Positions 14,158-22,899 of a stretch of 48,335 bases of DNA are shown one piece after another. Below the pieces are notes generated by a model that saw only the letters and a program-made list of their open reading frames with translations, searched no databases and had not been told where the DNA came from. The position numbers and the translations under genes are program-made. This stretch comes from Pseudomonadota bacterium (GTDB taxonomy: Bacteria > Pseudomonadota > Alphaproteobacteria > Rhizobiales > Devosiaceae): assembly GCA_023393475.1 (NCBI GenBank), contig JAEWLC010000051.1:1-48335 (forward strand), given 5' to 3'. Position 1 is the first letter of the stretch, and every line of letters begins with the position of its first letter.

Positions 14158-15552
14158 ATGAGGCCCATCAGAGGCTCGATGGGGCTGTTGGCGGCGTGCG
14201 TTGGTACGGTTCTGCTCAACACGCCTGCAATGGCACAGGAATCAGCGGCGCGCATCGACCTGACGCAGCATCCCGTCGGCTACCTGGCCCTCATGATCTT
14301 CTTCCTCGCCTACGGCTTCGTGGCGGTCGAAAAAGCCATCCAGTTGCACAAGTCCAAGCCCGTGATGCTGGCCGCCGGCCTCATCTGGGGGCTGATGGGC
14401 ATCGTCTATGCGCTCGAGGGCCGGAGCGCCGTCCTCGAGGAAGCGGCCAAGCACGTCATCCTCGACTATGGCGAGCTCATGCTGTTCCTCATCGTGGCGA
14501 TTACTTACGTCAACATGATGCAGGAGCGGCGCGTCTTCGATGCTCTCCGCACCCGGCTCGTCAGCCTCAACCTCTCCTATCGCCAGCTGTTCTGGCTCGT
14601 CGGCGGCCTCGCCTTCATCTTCGGCCCGATCATCGACAACCTGACGACGGCGCTCGTCATGGGCGCCGTGGTGGTGGCCGTGGGCGTCGGCAATTACCGC
14701 TTCATCGTCATGGGCTGCATCATCATCGTGATCGCGGCCAATGCGGGCGGCGTCTTCTCGCCCTTCGGCGACATCACCTCGCTGATGGTGTGGCAGAAGG
14801 GCAAGCTCAAGTTCTTCGAGTTTTTCCACCTGTTCCTGCCCTCGCTGGTGAACTTCCTCGTGCCCGCCCTGCTCATGCATTTCGGCGTGCCCAGGGGGCG
14901 GCCGGAACCGGGCGGCGAAGTCCGCCACCTCAAGGCGGGCGGCGGCGTGGTGATCGGGATGTTCCTCGCCACCATCGCGACGGCGGTCACGTTCAAGAGC
15001 GTGTTCAGCTTGCCTCCGGCGATCGGCATGATGCTGGGCCTCGGGTACCTGCAGATGTTCAGCTACCTCATGCAGATCCTGGGGCGCCGCAAGAACAACC
15101 AGGAAATGCTGCAGTTCGATTCGCTGCGCGAGATGCGGCACGTCGAGTGGGACACGCTGCTGTTCTTCTTCGGCATCATCTTCGCCGTCGCCGGCCTTGG
15201 CGTCATCGGCTATCTCGAGCTGGTCTCGAACACGCTCTACGGGGATTTCGGCCCCACCGCCGCCAACATCTCCATCGGCATCCTCGGTGCGGCCTTCGAC
15301 AACATCCCGCTGATGTTCGCGGTGCTGACCATGAACCCGGACATGTCATCCGGCCAGTGGATGCTGGTGACGCTCAGCACCGGTGTCGGCGGCAGCCTCG
15401 TCTCCATTGGCTCGGCCGCCGGCGTCGTGCTCATGGGGATCGTCCGCAACCACTACACATTCATGAACCACCTGCGCTGGGCCTGGGCCATTGCCCTGGG
15501 CTACGTCGCCAGCATTGCGACCCACCTCTGGGTCAACGCGGCGCTGATGTAG
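14158..15552 (+). CDS. nhaD: NhaD-family sodium:proton antiporter
   Basis: A 464-residue polytopic inner-membrane protein of the NhaD type, which exchanges Na+ or Li+ for H+. A cleavable-looking N-terminal signal (about residues 1-23) precedes about eleven membrane helices. Family segments seen include FIFGPIIDNLTTALVMGAVV, AANAGGVFSPFGDITSLMVW, GAAFDNIPLMFAVLTM and STGVGGSLVSIGSAAGVVLM. ATG 14158 follows GGAGGGAAG. Its neighbours are unrelated. Confidence 0.92.
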   Translation: MRPIRGSMGLLAACVGTVLLNTPAMAQESAARIDLTQHPVGYLALMIFFLAYGFVAVEKAIQLHKSKPVMLAAGLIWGLMGIVYALEGRSAVLEEAAKHVILDYGELMLFLIVAITYVNMMQERRVFDALRTRLVSLNLSYRQLFWLVGGLAFIFGPIIDNLTTALVMGAVVVAVGVGNYRFIVMGCIIIVIAANAGGVFSPFGDITSLMVWQKGKLKFFEFFHLFLPSLVNFLVPALLMHFGVPRGRPEPGGEVRHLKAGGGVVIGMFLATIATAVTFKSVFSLPPAIGMMLGLGYLQMFSYLMQILGRRKNNQEMLQFDSLREMRHVEWDTLLFFFGIIFAVAGLGVIGYLELVSNTLYGDFGPTAANISIGILGAAFDNIPLMFAVLTMNPDMSSGQWMLVTLSTGVGGSLVSIGSAAGVVLMGIVRNHYTFMNHLRWAWAIALGYVASIATHLWVNAALM

Positions 15553-15604
15553 GGGGCGGGAAGGAAGCGGCCGGATGCATGAGCACAGCCACGGAGACAC
15601 AGCT

Positions 15605-15994
15605 ATGACCGTCAGCGCCTCCTGCCTTTGCGGCGATGTCCGCGTCATTGCCACCGGCGCGCCCTATCGCACCGGCCTCTGCCACTGCCTCGATTGCCGC
15701 AAGCATTCGGGCTCGCTGTTCCAGACCTTCGCCATCTATCCCGAGGCCGCGGTGATCATCGCTGGCGAAACGCGCGCGTACGACACCCGCCACTTCTGCC
15801 CCCGCTGCGGTTCCTCGGTATTCTCGCGCTCTGACGACGAGATCGAACTGCACCTGGGCGCGCTCGATGCCCCCAACCAGCTCACACCGAGCTACGAACT
15901 CTGGACCGTCCGGCGCGAAACCTGGCTTCCGCCCTTCCCCCTCCGGAACAGCTACCCGCGCGACCGCGAGGGCTCCGGCCGAACCGAGGACTAG
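15605..15994 (+). CDS. GFA-family (CENP-V/GFA) zinc protein
   Basis: A 129-residue protein of the glutathione-dependent formaldehyde-activating-like family. The zinc-binding cysteines are visible: Cys7 and Cys9 (CLCG), Cys26, Cys28 and Cys31 (CHCLDC), and Cys65 and Cys68 (CPRC). Most members have no proven substrate; the historical GFA activity is disputed. ATG 15605 is chosen because GGAG lies about nine bases upstream; an in-frame ATG at 15575 is the alternative. Its TAG stop sits in a CTAG shared with the stop of the convergent P-loop gene. Confidence 0.9.
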   Translation: MTVSASCLCGDVRVIATGAPYRTGLCHCLDCRKHSGSLFQTFAIYPEAAVIIAGETRAYDTRHFCPRCGSSVFSRSDDEIELHLGALDAPNQLTPSYELWTVRRETWLPPFPLRNSYPRDREGSGRTED

Positions 15995-16536
15995 TGCAGC
16001 GCCGCCTCCATCGACGCCACCCGCGCCGGGCGTGTCCCGCTGACCTCGACGAAGCGAGGTCCATCCGCCAGCAAGCCGAGGTCGTCCTCCCGTAGCATGG
16101 TCTTGAGTCGGGCATCCACCCGGGTGCGCAGCCGCGGATATTCGATCGACGCCACAATCTCATCAGGATGTACCAGGGGCACGAAGACCACGAGGTCGAG
16201 CGTCGCCAGCGCCTTCTCGATCCGGCTGAGGAGCTTGCCGTCCGGACTCCACTCGAACCCTTCCGCAGCGCCGACCACATCGAGATATGCGATCAGGTCC
16301 AGCGGGCAGCGGTCGAACACCACGTCTGCCTCGTTCGCCGCGAGGATCAACGCGCAGCTCTGCTTCAGTTGTTCCTCGAGATCGGCAACCGTGGGCCCGT
16401 TCGCGAACACGACGCCCTGCTGCGCCAGCAGCCAATAGGGCTCCGGCACGTGCTCATAGCCGGGATGGGCCGCACAGAAATCCTCGACTAGGGTGGTCTT
16501 CCCCACCCCGTGCGTCCCGACAACCGCTATGCGCAT
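15991..16536 (-). CDS. P-loop nucleoside kinase-like/AAA protein
   Basis: A 181-residue single-domain P-loop protein. The Walker A motif GTHGVGKT is at residues 7-14, and DVVFDRCPLDLIAYLDVVGA resembles the DR-containing lid region of nucleoside or nicotinamide-riboside kinases. LDLVVFVPL is a possible Walker B strand. It probably phosphorylates a small metabolite, substrate unknown. The start at 16536 follows GGAGG at five bases; ATG 16539 immediately before is equally in frame. It is divergent from the second ChaC gene. Confidence 0.8.
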   Translation of the reverse strand: MRIAVVGTHGVGKTTLVEDFCAAHPGYEHVPEPYWLLAQQGVVFANGPTVADLEEQLKQSCALILAANEADVVFDRCPLDLIAYLDVVGAAEGFEWSPDGKLLSRIEKALATLDLVVFVPLVHPDEIVASIEYPRLRTRVDARLKTMLREDDLGLLADGPRFVEVSGTRPARVASMEAALH

Positions 16537-16676
16537 CATGCCCTCCAGCGGCCCTCCGTGCCATCGTCGCGGCCCGTGCGCAACCCGCGCTTCCGCACCA
16601 TCGGTACACTTGATCCCCGCGCCCATGCCCTGCATATCCGTCCCACACCGCGGGGGCGCCGCAGAGGAGATGGACG

Positions 16677-17384
16677 ATGCCTGCCCCTCGTCCCCAAATG
16701 GCGCTGACTGCCGAGCTCGTCGCTCGCGTCGAGCGTCTCGAGGCCGATCCCGGCCCGCTGCCCGGACGGCGCGAGCCGACCGAGGCCGAAATGCATGCGG
16801 TTGCCACCCGCCTGCTCGCTACCCGTCCGGAAGGCCCTATCTGGCTTTTCGCCTACGGCTCGCTGATCTGGAAGCCGGAACTGGAGCATCTCGACAGCCG
16901 CCCTGCCCTCGCCCGAGGCTGGCACCGTCGCTTCTGCATGCGTCTCACCCGCTGGCGCGGCACTCGCGAGGTGCCGGGCCTGATGATGGCACGCGAGCGT
17001 GGCGGCTCGTGCGCCGGCCTCGCCTATCGCCTGCCGGATGCGGATCCGCACGGTCAGGTAATGCGCCTCCTCGCCCGCGAGACCGACGATGTCGAGGCCA
17101 CCAATGTCCCGCGCTGGGTGACCCTGCAGACGCCGGATGGCCCGTTGAACGGCCTCGCCTTCGTCGCTTCGCCGGCAGGTGCCAATTATGCCGGCCGCCT
17201 GCCGATCACCGAGATTGCCCGCACCCTGGCCCGCGCTGCCGGCCACTGGGGTTCGGGAGCGCAGTATCTCTACAACACCGTCGATCGCCTTGCGGCCCAT
17301 GGCATCCGCGATCGCAACCTCTGGGCCCTGCAGGCCTTGGTTGCTGAAGAGATCCGCAGCCTCACGCAGCCGCTCGCGGCGTAA
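16677..17384 (+). CDS. ChaC-family gamma-glutamylcyclotransferase (second paralogue)
   Basis: A 235-residue ChaC enzyme, expected to degrade glutathione to 5-oxoproline and Cys-Gly. The canonical motif FAYGSLIW is intact (Tyr60). Other signatures are RGWHRRFCMRLTRWRGTREV, ERGGSCAGLAYRLP and LARETDDVEATNVPRWVTL, with the conserved acidic residue in RE. An N-terminal extension of about 50 residues precedes the core, as in the first paralogue. AGAGGAG lies upstream of ATG 16677. Confidence 0.92.
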   Translation: MPAPRPQMALTAELVARVERLEADPGPLPGRREPTEAEMHAVATRLLATRPEGPIWLFAYGSLIWKPELEHLDSRPALARGWHRRFCMRLTRWRGTREVPGLMMARERGGSCAGLAYRLPDADPHGQVMRLLARETDDVEATNVPRWVTLQTPDGPLNGLAFVASPAGANYAGRLPITEIARTLARAAGHWGSGAQYLYNTVDRLAAHGIRDRNLWALQALVAEEIRSLTQPLAA

Positions 17385-17387
17385 CGA

Positions 17388-17696
17388 TCAAAGGTCGGGC
17401 TCACGCGGAGCCCGGCCCACCAGCATCTCGACCTCGACGCTATCGCCGACCGTTACCCCGATGCGCTTTCGAACCGCCAGCTTGAGGGGCAGCAGGTAGG
17501 TCCCGTCGCGGGGAAACAGCGAAGTCTCGAAGCGCACGCCCTCGATCGTCGCCGCTACGGGGATCGCACCCCAGCCATAGGTCACGGACTTGCGGATGCG
17601 GCTGATCTCCGCACCCTCCCGGTCGGGGATCACGGCATAGAAGAACGGAGCGGGCCCCCTCCACTCGATCACCACAGCCGCGAAACTGAGTTCCAT
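17388..17696 (-). CDS. DUF1905 family protein
   Basis: A 102-residue protein matching the DUF1905 pattern: an opening beta-rich segment with W.GPAPFFYAVIP, the central YGWGAIPVAATIEG, and FPRDGTYLLPLKLAVRKRIG followed by GDSVEVEM. The fold is a small beta barrel, and the function is unknown; fused versions occur with a YdeI-like (OmdA) domain. AGGGCGGGGGG precedes ATG 17696. It converges with ChaC with three bases between stops. Confidence 0.85.
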   Translation of the reverse strand: MELSFAAVVIEWRGPAPFFYAVIPDREGAEISRIRKSVTYGWGAIPVAATIEGVRFETSLFPRDGTYLLPLKLAVRKRIGVTVGDSVEVEMLVGRAPREPDL

Positions 17697-17814
17697 CCCC
17701 CCGCCCTTCGACCTTGCCTACGCTCGTAGTTGAACTAGGCCACTAGTCGCAGGAGTGGTCAATCTTGCTGGCTTAGGTCTGCCTCGTTGCACCCGTGGCC
17801 ATAACAGTAAAGCG

Positions 17815-17855
17815 TTGACTTAAGCGTATGCGTCGGTTAACCACTCGCTTAAGCG
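17815..17855 (+). promoter_or_regulatory. Candidate promoter with paired CTTAAG operator sites
   Basis: TTGACT (17815-17820) and TTAACC (17837-17842), 16 bases apart, could be -35 and -10 elements. CTTAAGCG overlaps the -35 (17819-17826) and the palindrome CGCTTAAGCG lies just downstream (17846-17855), 29 bases away. GGTTAACC at 17835-17842 is also palindromic. This arrangement suits repression of the MFS gene at 17933. No regulator gene adjoins it. Confidence 0.4.
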
Positions 17856-17932
17856 AATTCTGGTTGGCAGTTGGTCGATTTGCTCGCCCGCCGTTCGTCA
17901 AAGACGCAGGATGGAACACGGAGGGCCTTGGA

Positions 17933-19165
17933 ATGGGACAGCGTTACGGGTGGGTGATCGTGGCGGCCGGCGCGATAATCACGTGCGTCGCGATGGGAGC
18001 GATGTTCTCGCTTCCCGTCTATCTGCAGCCGATCGCCGACGAGACGGGCTGGAGCCATGCCGGCATTTCCACCGCCATGACCGTGGGCTTCATCGTCATG
18101 GGCGTTGCCGGGTTTGGCTGGGGTACGCTGAGCGACAAGATCGGCGCTCGACCGGTCGTCCTGATGGCGGCCGTCCTGCTGGGCGGCGGGTTGCTGCTCT
18201 CCAGCCAGGCCACTGACCTCTTGGTGTTCCAGTTCGCATATGGCGGCCTTGTCGGCGCCTCCGGTGGTGCGTTCTTCGCGCCGATCATCTCCACGACCCT
18301 TGGTTGGTTCGACAAAAACCGCAGCCTCGCGGTCTCCCTGGTCTCCATCGGCGGCGGCGTTGCCCCCATGGTGATCACGCCGTTCGCAAGCGTGCTCATC
18401 GGTCAGTACGGTTGGCGCAGCGCCATGTTCATGATCGCGATTGCCGCCCTCGTCATCGTGATCCCGACCAGCTTGCTGATCCGCCGCTCCCCATTGCTGC
18501 TTGAGCCGCAACCGGCGTCTGCGCCCGCGTCGACGACTGAGCAGCCGGCGGCTCGCTCATCGGGTGGGTCGGTGCTCCGCACGCCGCAGTTCATCGTCCT
18601 CGCGGCCACGTTCTTTCTCTGCTGTGCCGCGCATTCCGGCCCGATCTTCCACACCGTCAGCTACGCCATGCTCTGCGGCGCCCCAGCCCTGGCAGCCGCC
18701 AGCATCTACAGCGTCGAGGGCGTTGCGGGCCTGTTTGGCCGCCTGATTTTCGGCACCCTGGCCGACCGGCTGGGCGTGCGTCGGGTGCTAGTCGCTGGTC
18801 TCGCGCTGCAAGCCGTCGGCATCTACACCTACATCTACGTGTCGGAGCTGCAGCACTTCTACATGCTCGCCGTGGTCCTCGGCATGGCTTATGGCGGAGT
18901 GATGCCGCTCTACTCCGTCATCGCGCGCGAGTATTTTGGGCCGCACGTGCTCGGCAAGGTGCTCGGCGCCGCGACCATGACCTCAAGCATCGCCATGGCT
19001 TTCGGGCCGCTGGGCGGCGGGTGGCTCTACGATACCTTCGGGACCTACCACTGGCTCTACATCGCCTCGGCTGCCGTGGGTCTGGCGGCTGCAGCGATGG
19101 CCCTTGCCTTCCCGCCGCTCAAGCGCGACGAGGACCAGCAGACGGGCTCCCTGCAACCGGCGTGA
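17933..19165 (+). CDS. Major facilitator superfamily transporter (monocarboxylate/OFA-like)
   Basis: A 410-residue MFS protein with 12 predicted membrane helices and a polar central loop (residues about 195-220, rich in Ala, Ser and Pro). The loop 2-3 motif is GWGTLSDKIGARPVVLM, and its second-half equivalent is FGTLADRLGVRRVLV. The pattern with ETGWSHAGISTAMTVGF resembles the monocarboxylate/oxalate-formate (MCT/OFA) branch. The substrate is not determinable. GGAGGG precedes ATG 17933; the upstream in-frame extension is rejected because it lacks a site and crosses the candidate promoter. Confidence 0.88.
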   Translation: MGQRYGWVIVAAGAIITCVAMGAMFSLPVYLQPIADETGWSHAGISTAMTVGFIVMGVAGFGWGTLSDKIGARPVVLMAAVLLGGGLLLSSQATDLLVFQFAYGGLVGASGGAFFAPIISTTLGWFDKNRSLAVSLVSIGGGVAPMVITPFASVLIGQYGWRSAMFMIAIAALVIVIPTSLLIRRSPLLLEPQPASAPASTTEQPAARSSGGSVLRTPQFIVLAATFFLCCAAHSGPIFHTVSYAMLCGAPALAAASIYSVEGVAGLFGRLIFGTLADRLGVRRVLVAGLALQAVGIYTYIYVSELQHFYMLAVVLGMAYGGVMPLYSVIAREYFGPHVLGKVLGAATMTSSIAMAFGPLGGGWLYDTFGTYHWLYIASAAVGLAAAAMALAFPPLKRDEDQQTGSLQPA

Positions 19166-19171
19166 CGCGGT

Positions 19172-19993
19172 TCAGGCGACTTCCAGGACGTCCACGCTCT
19201 CTTCGACGACGATGATCTCCTCGTTGCCGTCGATGAAATCCTCGAAGAGGACTGTGGTCCGGTCTTCGGTGCCGACGACCACGGCCATCTGTCCGGGCCC
19301 CTTGAGGCGCCGGAAGGGAACCTCGGGCTGGTCGACGTTGAAGCTCACCGAGTAGTGGCCGCCGGCAAGCGTCGTGAACGGCAGTCCTCGGTACAAGGCG
19401 GTCGAGGTCAAGTGAACGTGCCCGGCGATGACCTGGCGCACATCGGGGTGTGTCTTGAGCGCGTCGACGAAGGCATCGGGCTCGAGCATGCGGATGCGGT
19501 CCGAGTTGATGTGCAGCGCATTGGCGTTGTGATGAAGGACAACGATCACCGGCCGGTCCGCTGCCTCGTCGAGACGAGACTTCAGCCAGTCGATCTGACT
19601 GGACTCCAGCACGCCATCCACCCGGCCGGGCTCCGAGCTGTCGAGCAGGATCACGCGATAGCCTTTCGCGTCGATGACCTTGTCCACCTTGCCCGTTTCA
19701 CCGGCATACTCGGCCCCGAATACATCGAGGAATGTGGGACGGTCGTCATGATTGCCGAGGGTGATGAAAGCCGGAATCGGCAGGCGCGCGATGATGGTCT
19801 TCAGCCGCTCGTATGCCGCGGCCTGACCGAGGTCGGCGAGGTCTCCGGCGAGGATGCAGAAGTCGGCGTCGCCGTAGCGCGCCGCAACTGCATCGATCGC
19901 CGCATCGAGGCGCGCGCTCGTGTCGAGGGTCATCGACAGATCGCCCTCGGGCACCAGGTGCAGGTCACTCATCACGATGAATTTCAGTGTCAT
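19172..19993 (-). CDS. Metallophosphoesterase (CpdA/Icc-like)
   Basis: A 273-residue calcineurin-like phosphoesterase. All five metal-binding blocks are visible in order: SDLHL (residues 9-13), GDLAD (about 50), GNHDD (about 80), a VVLHHNA histidine and GHVH (about 195). This places it near the cyclic-nucleotide/glycerophosphodiester branch (CpdA/GpdQ). The C-terminus is unusually acidic and valine-rich (EEIIVVEESVDVLEV). The substrate is unproven. It converges with the MFS gene and is divergent from the LLM flavoprotein. Confidence 0.9.
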   Translation of the reverse strand: MTLKFIVMSDLHLVPEGDLSMTLDTSARLDAAIDAVAARYGDADFCILAGDLADLGQAAAYERLKTIIARLPIPAFITLGNHDDRPTFLDVFGAEYAGETGKVDKVIDAKGYRVILLDSSEPGRVDGVLESSQIDWLKSRLDEAADRPVIVVLHHNANALHINSDRIRMLEPDAFVDALKTHPDVRQVIAGHVHLTSTALYRGLPFTTLAGGHYSVSFNVDQPEVPFRRLKGPGQMAVVVGTEDRTTVLFEDFIDGNEEIIVVEESVDVLEVA

Positions 19994-20133
19994 TTGCGTC
20001 CCCGAGTTGCTTGTCGGGTGCTAGCGCCGGTGCGTGACTGGCGCATGACAGTCTGTTCGCGGATTTGTGGATGGTGTGGGTTTGGGGATAGGAGTACGCG
20101 CTGGGGCAACTTCAACTGGTGCGCGATACCGTC

Positions 20134-21156
20134 ATGAAAAAGATCGGGTTTCTCTCCTTCGGCCATTGGTCGCCCTCCCCGCATTCGGGCACGCGTTCGG
20201 CTGCGGATGCCCTGCTGCAGTCAATAGACCTCGCCGTGGCGGCCGAGGAGGCCGGTGCAGACGGCGCCTACTACCGCGTCCACCACTTCGCCCGGCAACT
20301 GGCCTCGCCGTTTCCACTGCTGGCGGCTGCCGGCGCGAAAACCAGCCGCATTGAGCTCGGGACCGCTGTCATCGACATGCGCTACGAGAACCCGCTCTAT
20401 ATGGCCGAGGATGCCGGAGCCGCCGACCTCATCGCGGGTGGCCGCCTGCAACTCGGCATCAGCCGCGGGTCTCCCGAGCAGGTGATCGAGGGCTGGCGTT
20501 ACTTCGGCTACGCCCCCGACGAGGGAAAGACCGACGCCGACATGGCTCGTAGCCATGCCGAAGTGTTCCTCGAGGTGATCCAAGGCAAGGGGTTTGCCCA
20601 GCCCAACCCGCGACCGATGTTTCCGAACCCGCCGGGCATGCTGCGCCTCGAGCCGCACTCGCCGGGTCTGCGCGAGCGCATCTGGTGGGGTGCCGCGACG
20701 ACCCCGACCGCCGAATGGGCGGGCAAGCTCGGTGTGAACCTCCAGAGCTCCACCCTCGTCATGGCCGAATCCGACAAGCCGTTTCACGTCCAGCAGGCCG
20801 AGCAGATCGCGGCCTATCGCGCCGCGTGGAAGGCTGCCGGACACGAGCGTGAGCCGCGGGTATCGGTCAGCCGCAGCATCTTCGCCATCGTCAACGACCT
20901 CGATCGCCAGTACTTTGGCGGCGACAGCGATAGCCAGGATCATTTCGGCTATATCGAGCCCGGAAAGCAGGCCGTGTTTGGCCGCAGCTATGCCGCCGAG
21001 CCCGACAAGCTGATCGAACAGCTGCGCGAGGATACCGCGATCGCCGCGGCGGACACGCTGCTGCTGACGGTACCGAACCAACTCGGCGTCGACTACAACG
21101 CCCACCTCATCGAGAGCGTCCTCAAGCACGTGGCGCCGGCGCTGGGCTGGCGCTGA
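20134..21156 (+). CDS. LLM-class flavin-dependent oxidoreductase
   Basis: A 340-residue luciferase-like monooxygenase family protein with a TIM-barrel fold that uses FMN or F420. Signatures are the N-terminal strand MKKIGFLSFGHW, DGAYYRVHHFARQLASPFPL, LGTAVIDMRYENPLYMAEDA and AGGRLQLGISRGSPE. The start MKKIG at 20134 matches family N-termini; an in-frame GTG at 20119 would add five residues. Neither start has a strong ribosome binding site. The substrate is unknown. The SRAP gene follows six bases later, so they may be cotranscribed. Confidence 0.9.
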   Translation: MKKIGFLSFGHWSPSPHSGTRSAADALLQSIDLAVAAEEAGADGAYYRVHHFARQLASPFPLLAAAGAKTSRIELGTAVIDMRYENPLYMAEDAGAADLIAGGRLQLGISRGSPEQVIEGWRYFGYAPDEGKTDADMARSHAEVFLEVIQGKGFAQPNPRPMFPNPPGMLRLEPHSPGLRERIWWGAATTPTAEWAGKLGVNLQSSTLVMAESDKPFHVQQAEQIAAYRAAWKAAGHEREPRVSVSRSIFAIVNDLDRQYFGGDSDSQDHFGYIEPGKQAVFGRSYAAEPDKLIEQLREDTAIAAADTLLLTVPNQLGVDYNAHLIESVLKHVAPALGWR

Positions 21157-21162
21157 CCGGCC

Positions 21163-21732
21163 ATGTGCAACGCCTACGAGCAGCACGTCACCGAAGCCCT
21201 GTATCGCGACGCCATGCGCGCCGCGGAAATGGAAGCTGCCGAGGCGACGCTCCCCCCACAATCGGAGGTTCGCATCGGCGACATGGGGCCGGTCCTCCGT
21301 GCTTCCGGCAACGGCGTCGAACTGATCCTCATGCGCTTCGGCTGGCCGGCACCTCGTCCGAAGGCGCCGCCGGTGTTCAACTTCCGCTCCGACGGCCGGC
21401 ATTTCGAGAACTCGAGGCGCTGCGTTATCGTCCTCACCGGCTTTTTCGAGTTCACCGGCACGAAGTCACCCAAGACCAAGCACCGCTTCCGCCTCAAGGA
21501 TTCGCCGGTCATGGGCATCGCGGGGCTATGGAGCGAGGATGATGACGGCGCACTGAGCTTCACAATGCTCACGACCGCGCCGGGACTCGACATTGCGCCC
21601 ATCCACGACCGCCAGGTCTGCGTACTACGGCCCGAGCAATGGGCGGACTGGCTGTTCCTCGAAAAGCCGGAAGCGGAACTGCTCGTCCCGCTTCCAGAAG
21701 GCACGCTGATCGTAGAGACGGTTCGCCCCTAA
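21163..21732 (+). CDS. SRAP (HMCES/YedK-like) DNA-protein-crosslink protein, variant
   Basis: A 189-residue SOS-response-associated-peptidase family protein. Canonical members shield abasic sites by a covalent thiazolidine link through Cys2. Here Cys2, Asn73 (NFRSDG), Glu96 (FFEF) and His148 (IHDR) occupy the expected active positions. However, the usual MCGR opening is MCNAYEQH, and several conserved loops differ, so this belongs to a divergent subfamily. It follows the LLM gene and shares a 4-base stop overlap with terC. No LexA box was seen. Confidence 0.85.
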   Translation: MCNAYEQHVTEALYRDAMRAAEMEAAEATLPPQSEVRIGDMGPVLRASGNGVELILMRFGWPAPRPKAPPVFNFRSDGRHFENSRRCVIVLTGFFEFTGTKSPKTKHRFRLKDSPVMGIAGLWSEDDDGALSFTMLTTAPGLDIAPIHDRQVCVLRPEQWADWLFLEKPEAELLVPLPEGTLIVETVRP

Positions 21733-22748
21733 GGCTCGAGCCGGCCCTGCTCCGGGTGCTCTTCGAGGCTGGTGTCGGGTTCTTCCCGCGTCTTCCACAG
21801 CGAGTACAGCACGCCGCCAGCCAGGATGGCGAGCGTTGCGACGAGCGACAGGAGCGTATCGATCTTCACGCCGAACGGAACCAGGGCCACCTTCGCGCCA
21901 ATCAGCACCAGCACGATCGCGAGCGACACCTGCAGGTAGCGGAACCTGTTCATCGCGGCCGCAAGTGCGAAGTACAGCGCACGGAGGCCGAGAATGGCGA
22001 AGATGTTGGAGGTGTAGACGATGAACGTGTCCTGGGTGACAGCGAACACCGCCGGCACGGAGTCGACTGCAAAGATCAGGTCCACCGTCTCGACCATGAT
22101 CAACGCGACGCCGAGCGGAGTCAGGAACGTGACGAGCTTGCCCGTCTTGCTGTCCGGGCGCTTCGTCACGAAGTGCTTGCCGTCCAGCTGGTCGGTGATC
22201 CGGAAGTGCCGTCGCAGGAATTTGAGGATCGGGTTGGCTTCGATATCTGGCTCGTCGTCCTGGTGCGAGAAGAGCCGGACGCCGGTGAATATGAGAAAGG
22301 CACCGAAGAGGACGAGCACCCAACTGAACGAATGCACCAAGGCAGCGCCGAGGCCGATCAGGATGGCCCGGAACACGATCACGCCTAGGATGCCCCAGAA
22401 GAGCACGCGATGCTGGTACAATCGCGGGATGGCGAGGAAGCCGAAAATGGTCGCGATGACGAACATGTTGTCCATCGCGAGGCTCTGCTCGATCAGGTAG
22501 CCGGTGTAGAACTCGAGCCCGGCCTCGGCGCCGCGGCTGAACCAGACCCAGACACCGAACAGCACCGCAACGAAGACGTAGCCGGCATAGAGCGTCAAGC
22601 TCTCCTTGGCGGAGATCTCATGTTCATGCCGATTGAGGATGCCCAGGTCGAAGACCAGAAGGCCGATGACGATGGCGAGAAACGCCACCCAGAAATAGAG
22701 GGGAGTACCGAGGAAATCGCCCATAAGGGCGCTGAGCAGCATATCCAT
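21729..22748 (-). CDS. TerC/Alx family membrane protein
   Basis: A 339-residue inner-membrane protein with about nine helices. The conserved acidic membrane motifs are present: EQSLAMDNMFVIATIFGFL and VETVDLIFAVDSVPAVFAVTQD. Members export manganese or assist loading of exported metalloenzymes, and some confer tellurite resistance. The start at 22748 follows GGAGAAGG; an in-frame ATG at 22766 overlaps that site. I looked for a yybP-ykoY manganese riboswitch in the 150 bases upstream and did not find its consensus. Confidence 0.92.
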   Translation of the reverse strand: MDMLLSALMGDFLGTPLYFWVAFLAIVIGLLVFDLGILNRHEHEISAKESLTLYAGYVFVAVLFGVWVWFSRGAEAGLEFYTGYLIEQSLAMDNMFVIATIFGFLAIPRLYQHRVLFWGILGVIVFRAILIGLGAALVHSFSWVLVLFGAFLIFTGVRLFSHQDDEPDIEANPILKFLRRHFRITDQLDGKHFVTKRPDSKTGKLVTFLTPLGVALIMVETVDLIFAVDSVPAVFAVTQDTFIVYTSNIFAILGLRALYFALAAAMNRFRYLQVSLAIVLVLIGAKVALVPFGVKIDTLLSLVATLAILAGGVLYSLWKTREEPDTSLEEHPEQGRLEP

Positions 22749-22899
22749 ATGCCGGACCTTCTCCATGTGAACATTGGAGCAGTTCCGACATCACGGAGCG
22801 CAAAGAAGCGCCGCCGTCAGAGGGGCCCGGTACCGCGCGAAGAACGTAGCGAGCCGATTGGCCGTTACAACCCCCACGCTGGCGAAAAAATTCTGTGAA

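Noticed and set aside
22767..22899. Possible yybP-ykoY manganese riboswitch before terC
   Set aside because: The leader is GC-rich and contains CCTCTGACGGC, but I could not find the GGGGAGUA core or the paired helices of the consensus.
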